Source of the DNA: Methylophaga sp.
Lineage (GTDB): Bacteria; Pseudomonadota; Gammaproteobacteria; Nitrosococcales; Methylophagaceae
Direction: 5' to 3'
Length of the DNA: 5,045 nucleotides
Assembly (NCBI GenBank): GCA_002733335.1
Contig: NVVK01000020.1
Location: forward strand, 12,473-17,517
The first letter of the stretch is position 1, and each line of letters starts with the position of its first letter. The notes under the pieces were generated by a model. The model saw nothing but the letters and a program-made list of their open reading frames with translations. It was not told where the DNA came from and made no database searches. This document shows, in pieces, positions 1 through 5,045 of the stretch. A program made the position numbers and the translations under genes.

Positions 1-399
1 TGGTTACAGCCAATCGGACAGAAATTATTACCTGTCCGTAAATTATCCCAAGCTTTTTATTTAGGTATTGTGTGGGGATGGTTGCCATGTGGTTTGGTTT
101 ATGCCGCATTAGCGGTAGCGGCAACTGCAGGTGAGCCTGTTAAAGCAGGACTCGTCATGCTGGCATTTGGGGCGGGCACTTTGCCTGCCGTAATGGGAGC
201 GGGTCTTTTCACGGGGTTTTTATCAGCCATGGCACGTGCAAAGCATTTAAGACAAATTGCTGGCATACTTATTATTGCGATAGCATTAGCCACTGTTTTT
301 TGGCCGTTAGACCATAGTGAAATGCATCATGGCGAGGTGGATTCATCCTCTGAGCATAGTGAACATATGCATCAAACTATAGATAATAACGATGAATAG
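1..399 (+). CDS. Sulfite exporter TauE/SafE-like (DsbD_2-type) membrane protein, 3' part
   Basis: The frame is open from the first base, so the gene begins upstream and only its last 132 residues are here. The signature WGWLPCGLVY lies at window residues 25-34 and is followed by a matching FGAGTLPA segment at about 56-63, the pattern of the DsbD-like half of TauE/SafE (DsbD_2) membrane proteins. Three hydrophobic helices are visible at about residues 19-41, 46-76 (broken by glycines) and 83-101. The polypeptide ends in a hydrophilic tail with six histidines (105, 109, 110, 119, 122, 124) plus Met and acidic residues, a plausible metal-binding tail. Family members often sit beside cbb3 oxidase assembly genes and are thought to act in copper handling or cytochrome maturation; that context lies outside this window, so the role here is inference. 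The GTG at 70 is internal, not a start. The stop overlaps the next gene by 8 nt. Confidence 0.85.
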   Translation, partial: WLQPIGQKLLPVRKLSQAFYLGIVWGWLPCGLVYAALAVAATAGEPVKAGLVMLAFGAGTLPAVMGAGLFTGFLSAMARAKHLRQIAGILIIAIALATVFWPLDHSEMHHGEVDSSSEHSEHMHQTIDNNDE

Positions 400-1312
400 A
401 ATCTTAGGGCAATCTCCTCAAATTACCCACTTGCTTCGTACCCTTCCTATGATTGCAGCGAGTGATGTGAGTGTTTTGATTTTTGGTGAAACAGGCACGG
501 GAAAAGAATTGTTTGCCCATGCATTGCATAGTGAAAGCGGTCGAAAGAGCAAACCTTTAACGATCATCAATTGTTCCGCTCTGCAACTCGATAATATTGA
601 GGCAGATTTATTTGGCCGATGTAATGCAGAAGGCGTTATTGAATACCGTGGTCGCTTATTGGCTGCTGATGGCGGAACCGTATTTCTTGATGAAGTGAAT
701 GCTTTGCCATTGACGATACAGGCAAAAATATTACGTTTTCTTGAAGTAGGTGAATGTCAGTTGCAAGGAAGTCATAAACTGCATACTGCGGATGTACGTA
801 TTTTGGCTGCAAGCAGTACCCCTTTACAACAAGAAGTTACAGAGGGACGGTTTAGAGCGGATTTATTTTATCGCCTACAAGTTGTGCCCATTGTTTTGCC
901 TATGTTAAAAGAGCGTGGTGGCGATATTAATATATTACTTCACCACTTTGGCCATGAATTTTCTGCAAATAATGCAGTCGTTCGCTACTCAAAAACGGCA
1001 GAGCATTGTTTATTAACGTATGCATGGCCAGGAAATGTTCGTGAGCTGATTAATTTTTGTCAGCGTATGGCATTGCTTAATCCTGGCAAGTTACTTCAAC
1101 CTGAAGATTTACCGGCTGAAATGATGCCTGAGCATGCGGCGGATCAGCATGCTTTTATTCTTCCGCCTACCGGCATAAATTTAGCGCAAGTTGAATTAGA
1201 TTTGATTGAACAAGCATTGGAGCAGGCTGCCGGAAATCGTTCAAAGGCCGCTCGGTTATTAGGAATTAGTCGAGATACCTTACTTTATAGAATGCAGAAA
1301 TACTCACTCTAA
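392..1312 (+). CDS. NtrC-type AAA+ transcriptional regulator with Fis HTH, lacking sensor domain and GAFTGA loop
   Basis: This 306-aa protein is almost only an AAA+ enhancer-binding domain plus a DNA-binding domain. Visible elements in order are Walker A GETGTGKE (32-39), an ELFG-like DLFG (72-75), Walker B GGTVFLDE (94-101), sensor I region VRILAASS (135-142), arginine finger segment FRADLFYRL (154-162), sensor II WPGNVREL (212-219) and a Fis-type helix-turn-helix (about 267-304, with NRSKAARLLGIS). There is no N-terminal receiver, GAF or PAS domain: the AAA+ domain begins at residue 4. Between DLFG and GGTVFLDE, where NtrC-class proteins carry GAFTGA, it reads RCNAEGVIEYRGRLLAAD, three residues shorter and without the motif. 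GAFTGA contacts sigma-54, so this protein may act without sigma-54, as TyrR does, or need a partner. No clear ribosome-binding site precedes the ATG; the ATGAATAG overlap with the upstream stop suggests translational coupling. The target genes cannot be told from the sequence. Confidence 0.93.
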   Translation: MNRILGQSPQITHLLRTLPMIAASDVSVLIFGETGTGKELFAHALHSESGRKSKPLTIINCSALQLDNIEADLFGRCNAEGVIEYRGRLLAADGGTVFLDEVNALPLTIQAKILRFLEVGECQLQGSHKLHTADVRILAASSTPLQQEVTEGRFRADLFYRLQVVPIVLPMLKERGGDINILLHHFGHEFSANNAVVRYSKTAEHCLLTYAWPGNVRELINFCQRMALLNPGKLLQPEDLPAEMMPEHAADQHAFILPPTGINLAQVELDLIEQALEQAAGNRSKAARLLGISRDTLLYRMQKYSL

Positions 1313-1352
1313 TCTGCCATAATAGCATTTACATATATTATTAAGGCTTGTA

Positions 1353-2204
1353 ATGAAACAGTACCTAGATTTGTGTCAACGCATTATTGAACAAGGCAGT
1401 TGGGTTGAGAATAAGCGTACGGGTAAACGTTGTCTCACCGTAATTGACGCCGATCTAAACTATGATGTTGGCAATAATAAATTTCCTTTAATCACCACCC
1501 GGAAAAGTTATTGGAAATCAGCGATAGCTGAGATTTTAGGTTATATTCGTGGCTATGATAATGCGGCAGACTTTCGTGCTTTGGGTACTAAAACATGGGA
1601 TGCTAATGCCAATGAAAATGAACAATGGTTAAACAACCCTTTTCGCAAGGGTAAAGATGATATGGGACGGGTTTATGGTGTTCAAGGCCGCTCGTGGGCC
1701 AAACCAGATGGTAGCCATTTAGATCAGCTTAAGAAAATTGTTGATAATTTATCTCAAGGTATTGATGACCGTGGTGAGATCCTCACCTTTTATAATCCAG
1801 GTGAATTTCATATGGGGTGCTTGCGACCTTGCATGCACACACATACTTTTTCATTATTAGATGACACCTTGTATTTAACATCTTACCAACGTTCGTGTGA
1901 TGTACCGTTGGGACTTAATTTTAATCAAGTTCAGGTGTTCGCTTTTCTTGCAATTATGGCTCAGATCACCGGTCATAAGGCAGGCATGGCTTACCATAAA
2001 ATCATTAACGCCCATATTTATGAAGATCAGCTTGAATTAATGCGCGATGTGCAGGTGAAGCGGGAGCCCTTTTCATCCCCTCAATTAATCATAAACCCAG
2101 ATATTAAATCATTAGAAGATTTAGAAACATGGGTAACAATGGATGATTTTGAAGTGATAGGATATGAATATCATGAGGCTATTAAATACCCATTTTCGGT
2201 GTAA
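1353..2204 (+). CDS. thyA: Thymidylate synthase
   Basis: ThyA makes dTMP from dUMP using 5,10-methylenetetrahydrofolate as both methyl donor and reductant, in the cytoplasm. The 283-aa product is full length. Visible landmarks are [13 protein letters not shown] (44-56) near the phosphate-binding loop, RVYGVQGR (106-113), the catalytic cysteine Cys160 in LRPCMH, the dUMP-binding [12 protein letters not shown] (180-191, including Asp183 and Asn191), and HIYEDQ (221-226) with the His and Tyr that contact the nucleotide. It ends in the usual PFSV-type C terminus. Length and motif wording match the long ThyA form known from Vibrio and related marine gammaproteobacteria rather than the 264-aa E. 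coli form. The start is supported by AAGG at 1343-1346, 6 nt before the ATG. It lies 40 nt after the regulator gene, so read-through is possible, but a functional link is not implied. No strong hairpin-plus-T terminator follows directly, although a T6 run starts 4 nt after the stop. Confidence 0.98.
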   Translation: MKQYLDLCQRIIEQGSWVENKRTGKRCLTVIDADLNYDVGNNKFPLITTRKSYWKSAIAEILGYIRGYDNAADFRALGTKTWDANANENEQWLNNPFRKGKDDMGRVYGVQGRSWAKPDGSHLDQLKKIVDNLSQGIDDRGEILTFYNPGEFHMGCLRPCMHTHTFSLLDDTLYLTSYQRSCDVPLGLNFNQVQVFAFLAIMAQITGHKAGMAYHKIINAHIYEDQLELMRDVQVKREPFSSPQLIINPDIKSLEDLETWVTMDDFEVIGYEYHEAIKYPFSV

Positions 2205-2264
2205 CGCTTTTTTCCGTTAGATTTATGATTTTGTATTGTCCATTGCATCTGAATCTTCAGTGGC

Positions 2265-2291
2265 CGGAACGAAGGCTATAAGCCTGTTCCG
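2265..2291. terminator. Hairpin between convergent thyA and DUF2798 genes, possible terminator
   Basis: CGGAAC (2265-2270) and AGGCT (2273-2277) pair with AGCCT (2281-2285) and GTTCCG (2286-2291), giving an 11-bp stem with a 2-nt GA bulge and an ATA loop. It sits between two convergent genes, where a bidirectional terminator would be expected. Neither side has a proper T tract directly after the stem, so a classical Rho-independent mechanism is doubtful. The 161-nt gap (2205-2365) also holds a weaker bulged stem at 2318-2338 and no credible gene. Confidence 0.35.
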
Positions 2292-2365
2292 TTCATCTCT
2301 TCATTCAAATTTAATACCCAATAGGTTTGATACCTTGGCGAGAGATGATGCCATTAAAAAACTGG

Positions 2366-2605
2366 TTAGATATCACTCCCCTCTTCATGCAATACGAGTG
2401 TAACTAGTTTATGGACAAGGGGAGAGACCATAATGATGGTCGGGAAAGCGATAATAAAAGCAAAGCTCCATGCCTTTAGCCATATTGTAATAATATTACT
2501 CACCAAACCCATGTTAAAAACACTAATAACAAAAGACATAATTCCTGACATAAGAAGTGCCATAAAAAATGAAAAGACTACTTTGAAATGTTTGTTTGAA
2601 ATCAT
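2366..2605 (-). CDS. DUF2798 family small membrane protein
   Basis: The 79-aa product resembles the DUF2798 family, whose members are small two-helix inner-membrane proteins of unknown function. The family pattern is visible as FFMALLMSGIMSFVIS (13-28) in the first helix (about 8-30), and WLKAWSFAFIIAFPTIIMVSP (42-62) spanning the second helix (about 44-65), followed by a basic segment HKLV and a short polar tail. Size and two-helix layout are those of the whole family, so it appears complete. It is convergent with thyA and divergent from the cytochrome gene. The ATG at 2605 is the best start because it begins just before helix 1, but upstream there is only a weak GAG-type ribosome-binding site (complement of about 2612-2614). 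No enzymatic motif or metal ligand cluster is visible. I assign no function beyond membrane location; the family match is from memory of its motif, without a search. Confidence 0.85.
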   Translation of the reverse strand: MISNKHFKVVFSFFMALLMSGIMSFVISVFNMGLVSNIITIWLKAWSFAFIIAFPTIIMVSPLVHKLVTLVLHEEGSDI

Positions 2606-2619
2606 GGGTTCAACTCATA

Positions 2620-2709
2620 TCTTAGGGTGACAGCTACGGCTACCCTTAGAGGTTAATGGGAATACATTTCCCCTAGGATATATAAGACAGCATTGGCTAA
2701 CTAAGGGGA
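2620..2709. other. Cluster of competing inverted repeats in the divergent intergenic region
   Basis: Four pairings are visible. TCTTAGGGT (2620-2628) pairs with ACCCTTAGA (2642-2650) with one T-T mismatch. GGGAA (2658-2662) pairs with TTCCC (2668-2672) around TACAT. TCCCCTAG (2669-2676) pairs with CTAAGGGGA (2701-2709) with one bulged base. CCCTTAG (2643-2649) also pairs perfectly with CTAAGGG (2701-2707). Several are mutually exclusive, so the element could switch structure if transcribed as a leader, either of the cytochrome gene (+) or of DUF2798 (-). It does not match a riboswitch consensus I know. The rest of the intergenic region 2606-2866 holds no credible gene. Confidence 0.35.
2629..2699. 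repeat. Imperfect 14-bp direct repeat pair, GACAGCnnnGGCTA
   Basis: GACAGCTACGGCTA (2629-2642) and GACAGCATTGGCTA (2686-2699) are identical at 11 of 14 positions and spaced 57 nt start to start. Each copy contains AGC-4 nt-GCT, a possible small hairpin, and each lies within a longer stem (2620-2650 and 2669-2709). They could be paired protein-binding sites or a duplicated structural unit. Chance is not excluded. Confidence 0.4.
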
Positions 2710-2789
2710 TAATCAGATTAAACAAAACGTATCGAATTATCTCGCTTAATAATACTAACGAGGAGAAGCCCATAGGTCAAATAGCCTTG

Positions 2790-2847
2790 TTAATACGAGT
2801 AGTCTTAAGGTTTAGATAATAATTGTCTGTTGTAATAACGTATTACA
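2790..2847 (+). promoter_or_regulatory. 17-bp palindrome (candidate operator) with weak promoter upstream of the cytochrome b gene
   Basis: TGTAATAACGTATTACA (2831-2847) is a perfect 7-bp inverted repeat with a 3-nt ACG centre, ending 19 nt before the ATG at 2867. A weak sigma-70-like pair lies just before it: TTAATA (2790-2795) and GATAAT (2815-2820), 19 nt apart, which is longer than the ideal 17. If that promoter is real, the palindrome lies just after the transcription start, a usual place for a repressor site. I cannot name the binding protein. Confidence 0.35.
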
Positions 2848-2866
2848 TTAGTAGAGAGTGCAAGAT

Positions 2867-3610
2867 ATGGCAAATTCACCACAAAAATTCAAATCTTATC
2901 CAGTTTGGGATAAAACGGTTCGTATTTTCCATTGGATCAACGTGTTAAGTATGTTGGGATTAATGGTTATAGGAACAGTCATCTTAAATGCAAAAGCATT
3001 GGGCGTGCCGAGTGATGGCAAGATTTTGTTAAAAAGTGCCCATGTTTATATGGGGTATATCTTTTTTATTAATTTAAGTTGGCGAATTATTTGGGGTTTC
3101 ATCGGTAGTTATTTTGCACGTTGGCGGATGATCTTGCCGATTGGTAAGCTGTACCGAACTCAATTAGTGGACTATATTGCCGCCCTTAAATCTGGTCGTC
3201 CTACGGCTTCTTATCTTGGGCATAATCCGATTGCACGGCTAATGGTGGCAATGTTATTTTTTTTGATGAGTATTCAGGCTGTAACTGGGTTGGTTCTAGC
3301 TGGAACAGATGTCTATATGCCACCCTTTGGAGGCATAATAAAAGAATGGGTGGCGCTGGATGCCAATATGACGGATGAGATTAAACCCTATTCAAAAGAA
3401 GGGGTTAATAGTGATTCTTATACAGAGATGCGTGATTTCAGAGAACCCTTTATAAGCACTCACTATTATGTGTTCTTTTTATTAATAGGAGCCATTCTTC
3501 TTCATTTAGTGGGGGTGTTGGTTGCAGAACTTAAGGAACAAAATGGTTTGATATCTGCAATGTTTACAGGTAATAAAGTGTTTAAAAATAAACCTGTCGA
3601 TATGGAATGA
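2867..3610 (+). CDS. Cytochrome b561 / Ni,Fe-hydrogenase cytochrome b-like di-haem membrane protein
   Basis: This 247-aa inner-membrane protein looks like the cytochrome b/b6-domain family that includes hydrogenase b subunits (HyaC-like) and prokaryotic cytochrome b561. It opens with VWDKTVRIFHWIN, the typical first-helix motif with His22. Further candidate haem ligands are His59 (SAHVYMGY, helix 2), and His199 and His213 in the last helix, 14 residues apart, consistent with two b haems. Helices lie at about 22-42, 57-80, 121-146 and 198-221. A loop between helices 3 and 4 carries GTDVYMPPFGG, common in this group. Such proteins pass electrons between the quinone pool and a partner dehydrogenase or cytochrome c; no hydrogenase or cytochrome c gene is adjacent, so the partner is unknown. 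I chose the ATG at 2867, with AGAGAG at 2853-2858 as ribosome-binding site 8 nt away; the in-frame GTG at 2858 lies inside that site. DUF2798 is divergent upstream, a chemoreceptor lies 187 nt downstream. Confidence 0.9.
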   Translation: MANSPQKFKSYPVWDKTVRIFHWINVLSMLGLMVIGTVILNAKALGVPSDGKILLKSAHVYMGYIFFINLSWRIIWGFIGSYFARWRMILPIGKLYRTQLVDYIAALKSGRPTASYLGHNPIARLMVAMLFFLMSIQAVTGLVLAGTDVYMPPFGGIIKEWVALDANMTDEIKPYSKEGVNSDSYTEMRDFREPFISTHYYVFFLLIGAILLHLVGVLVAELKEQNGLISAMFTGNKVFKNKPVDME

Positions 3611-3681
3611 AAAGGGAGTTGTTGGCACATAATATGCTTTATGTTAATTGTAATTTGTCACGTAAGACGGTGCAATTTTAT

Positions 3682-3708
3682 TTAAGAAAAATAATTAAAT
3701 GCCGTTAT
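3682..3708 (+). promoter_or_regulatory. Possible sigma-28 (FliA) promoter for the chemoreceptor gene
   Basis: GCCGTTAT (3701-3708) matches the sigma-28 -10 consensus GCCGATAA at 6 of 8 positions. The box TTAAGAAA (3682-3689), exactly 11 nt upstream, matches the -35 consensus TAAAGTTT at only 4 of 8. Chemoreceptor genes in motile gammaproteobacteria are often FliA-dependent, so the position upstream of a chemoreceptor gene adds weight. It would give a 5' leader of about 80 nt. Confidence 0.35.
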
Positions 3709-3797
3709 TAGTTGGTGACTTTATAACGAAAGTTGAACTGGGGAAGGGGCAATGTACTCTTTCTAAATAACGAAACACGAGATGTGAGCATTTAAAA

Positions 3798-5000
3798 ATG
3801 AAAAAACAATTTACGACAACATTACTGCTATTGGGTTTAGTGCCTGTAATTTTAATGATGCTATGTTTTGCTTGGGTGTTAACGAGTATTGACGGTGTAT
3901 CTTTAACATCAAAAGGAATGTATTTTTCTGCTGGTGGAGCCATACTCATTATCACGGCTACAATATTTATGTGTTTAGCCTTGGTAAAAATTATAATGGA
4001 TCCACTCAACTATGTGATTGGTTCACTTACCTTTATTGCGAAAGATATTAAAAAAGGCGATGTTGATTTAACGCAGCCTCTTAGTCCTCCTACCAAAACT
4101 AAGATGGGCGCGGCTTTAGGCAAAGCTGCAAATGCTATGTTGAGTGAATTTTCTAGTACTTTAAGAATGTTTAGTGAATCCACCAACAATATTTCACGAT
4201 CAACACAAACAGTGACGCGTTTAGTCAATGAGTCAAGTGCAAACATGACGACTCAACGAACAGAAACGGATCAAGTTGCCACGGCAATCACCGAATTATC
4301 AGCCTCATCTCAAGAGGTATCGCGCAATGCACAATTAGGTGCTGACGCAACAAAAATAGCCGATAATGAAGCTCAAAAGGGTGCTAAGATTGTGAATGAG
4401 GCCGTTGCAACGATAAGGGAATTAGCAGGAAACCTCACGGATGTATCAACCGTTATTAACAGTTTAGAATCGGATAGTGACAGTATCGGTTCGGTATTAG
4501 CTGTAATTCAAGGTATTGCAGAACAAACTAATTTATTAGCGTTGAATGCTGCGATTGAAGCGGCCCGTGCAGGAGAGTATGGTCGAGGGTTTGCCGTTGT
4601 TGCTGACGAAGTTAGAACGCTTGCAGGACGGACTCAAGATGCAACAGAAGAAATTAAGACTATTATTGATCAATTACAAGCCCGATCAAAAGAAGCAGTT
4701 GCAGTAGTAACAACAGGCTGTGAAAAAGCAAACAGTGGTGTTGAAAAAGCAACAGCAGCAGGAGAGGCTTTAAATGATATTGCCAGTAAAGTGGCTGATA
4801 TTGATGATATGAATGCACTTATTGCTTCTGCGGCAATGGAGCAATGTACTGTTGCGGAAGAAGTAAGCCAAAGTGTTATTAGAATTAGCCAGCTTACCGA
4901 ACAAACAACAGATGGCTCAAATCAAGCATCACAAGCATCAACTGAATTAGCAGAGCAAGCAGCAAGTTTACAAAAGCTGGCTTCGAATTTTAAAGTTTAA
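3798..5000 (+). CDS. Methyl-accepting chemotaxis protein with minimal periplasmic region
   Basis: The 400-aa protein is a membrane chemoreceptor that would control the CheA kinase through CheW. Helix 1 spans about residues 7-29 and helix 2 about 43-65, leaving only about 13 residues between them, so no periplasmic ligand-binding domain exists. A HAMP linker follows (about 66-119, with the conserved Pro69), then the long coiled-coil signalling domain. The highly conserved hairpin tip is intact: [20 protein letters not shown] at 240-259, then [11 protein letters not shown] at 263-273. The returning helix carries [13 protein letters not shown] (337-349) and VAEEVSQSV. The C terminus NFKV lacks the NWETF-type CheR/CheB tether. 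The start ATG precedes helix 1 directly; the ribosome-binding site is weak (GTGAG at 3784-3788, 9 nt away). Without a ligand domain, the signal may come from the membrane, proton motive force, HAMP or a partner protein; the neighbouring cytochrome b makes redox or energy sensing an idea, not a finding. Confidence 0.96.
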   Translation: MKKQFTTTLLLLGLVPVILMMLCFAWVLTSIDGVSLTSKGMYFSAGGAILIITATIFMCLALVKIIMDPLNYVIGSLTFIAKDIKKGDVDLTQPLSPPTKTKMGAALGKAANAMLSEFSSTLRMFSESTNNISRSTQTVTRLVNESSANMTTQRTETDQVATAITELSASSQEVSRNAQLGADATKIADNEAQKGAKIVNEAVATIRELAGNLTDVSTVINSLESDSDSIGSVLAVIQGIAEQTNLLALNAAIEAARAGEYGRGFAVVADEVRTLAGRTQDATEEIKTIIDQLQARSKEAVAVVTTGCEKANSGVEKATAAGEALNDIASKVADIDDMNALIASAAMEQCTVAEEVSQSVIRISQLTEQTTDGSNQASQASTELAEQAASLQKLASNFKV

Positions 5001-5026
5001 CGTATTACGCCTGATGTTACAGTAAG

Positions 5027-5045
5027 CCCCTCTCTGCAAAAGAGA
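5027..5045 (+). terminator. Probable terminator hairpin after the chemoreceptor gene, cut by the window end
   Basis: TCTCT (5031-5035) pairs with AGAGA (5041-5045) around GCAAA. The 5' arm is preceded by CCCC (5027-5030), so the stem could extend if GGGG follows beyond the window, as would a T tract. It starts 26 nt after the stop codon, a usual terminator position. The 3' half cannot be seen. Confidence 0.5.

Noticed and set aside
99..293. Minus-strand reading frame of 64 codons
   Set aside because: It is a shadow of the TauE-like gene, low in complexity (Ala-rich), with no start context.
2376..2440. Inverted repeats CTCCCCT/AGGGGAG (2376-2382 and 2418-2424) and GACCAT/ATGGTC near the 3' end of DUF2798
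   Set aside because: They lie inside the coding region, are short, and are explained by codon content; no T tract follows them.
2433..2630. A 65-codon plus-strand reading frame opposite DUF2798
   Set aside because: It lies entirely antisense to a gene with a recognisable family pattern, has no good ribosome-binding site and resembles no known protein.
2761..2819. Consensus Shine-Dalgarno AGGAG followed 6 nt later by ATA and 15 sense codons to a stop, a possible leader peptide
   Set aside because: AUA is not a credible start codon here and the next canonical start in frame (TTG at 2787) is badly spaced, so I see it as a chance purine run or a decayed leader.
3741..3766. Strong purine-rich GGGGAAGGGG followed by ATG and a four-codon frame (MYSF) ahead of the chemoreceptor gene
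   Set aside because: Too short to judge; spacing from the purine run to the ATG is very tight and nothing suggests a regulatory peptide.
3695..4246. Two minus-strand reading frames opposite the start of the chemoreceptor gene
   Set aside because: They are antisense to a well-supported receptor with intact helices and HAMP, and show no family pattern.
5000..5009. ACGTATTACG after the chemoreceptor stop, sharing 9 nt with the palindrome at 2831-2847
   Set aside because: Only one half-site is present and it lies downstream of a gene; a 9-nt match in AT-rich DNA of this size is weak evidence.

Overview
The window reads as chromosomal DNA of a low-GC gammaproteobacterium, probably marine. The main pointer is a 283-residue thymidylate synthase of the long form I know from Vibrio and its relatives, rather than the 264-residue E. 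coli form. The other genes (a DsbD_2/TauE-type membrane protein, a Fis-type AAA+ activator, DUF2798, a cytochrome b561-like protein and a chemoreceptor) are ordinary for aquatic gammaproteobacteria. I cannot fix the genus. I see no insertion sequence, phage gene, CRISPR array, tRNA or rRNA.

Layout. Positions 1-399 hold the 3' part of a sulfite-exporter TauE/SafE-like (DsbD_2) membrane protein with a histidine-rich tail. Its stop overlaps by 8 nt the start of a 306-aa AAA+ regulator (392-1312). That regulator has Walker A, Walker B, arginine-finger and Fis-HTH elements, but has lost the GAFTGA loop that contacts sigma-54. thyA (1353-2204) follows 40 nt later on the same strand. A convergent 79-aa DUF2798 membrane protein lies at 2366-2605 on the minus strand. 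The 261-nt divergent region 2606-2866 contains several competing inverted repeats and a 17-bp palindrome close to the next start. Then come a di-haem cytochrome b561/hydrogenase-cytochrome-b-like protein (2867-3610) and a methyl-accepting chemotaxis protein with almost no periplasmic domain (3798-5000). The beginning of a probable terminator hairpin reaches the window end.

How the genes may work together. The TauE-like protein and the regulator are probably one translationally coupled unit; in this protein family a role in copper or haem-copper oxidase maturation is common, but the partial gene gives no proof. thyA is a housekeeping gene. The cytochrome b and the ligand-domain-poor chemoreceptor are co-oriented, but 187 nt and a possible sigma-28 promoter separate them, so they may be regulated separately. 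A link through redox or energy taxis is only a hypothesis. I do not see a clear novel multi-gene system. The most unusual items are the GAFTGA-less activator and the structured intergenic region upstream of the cytochrome.
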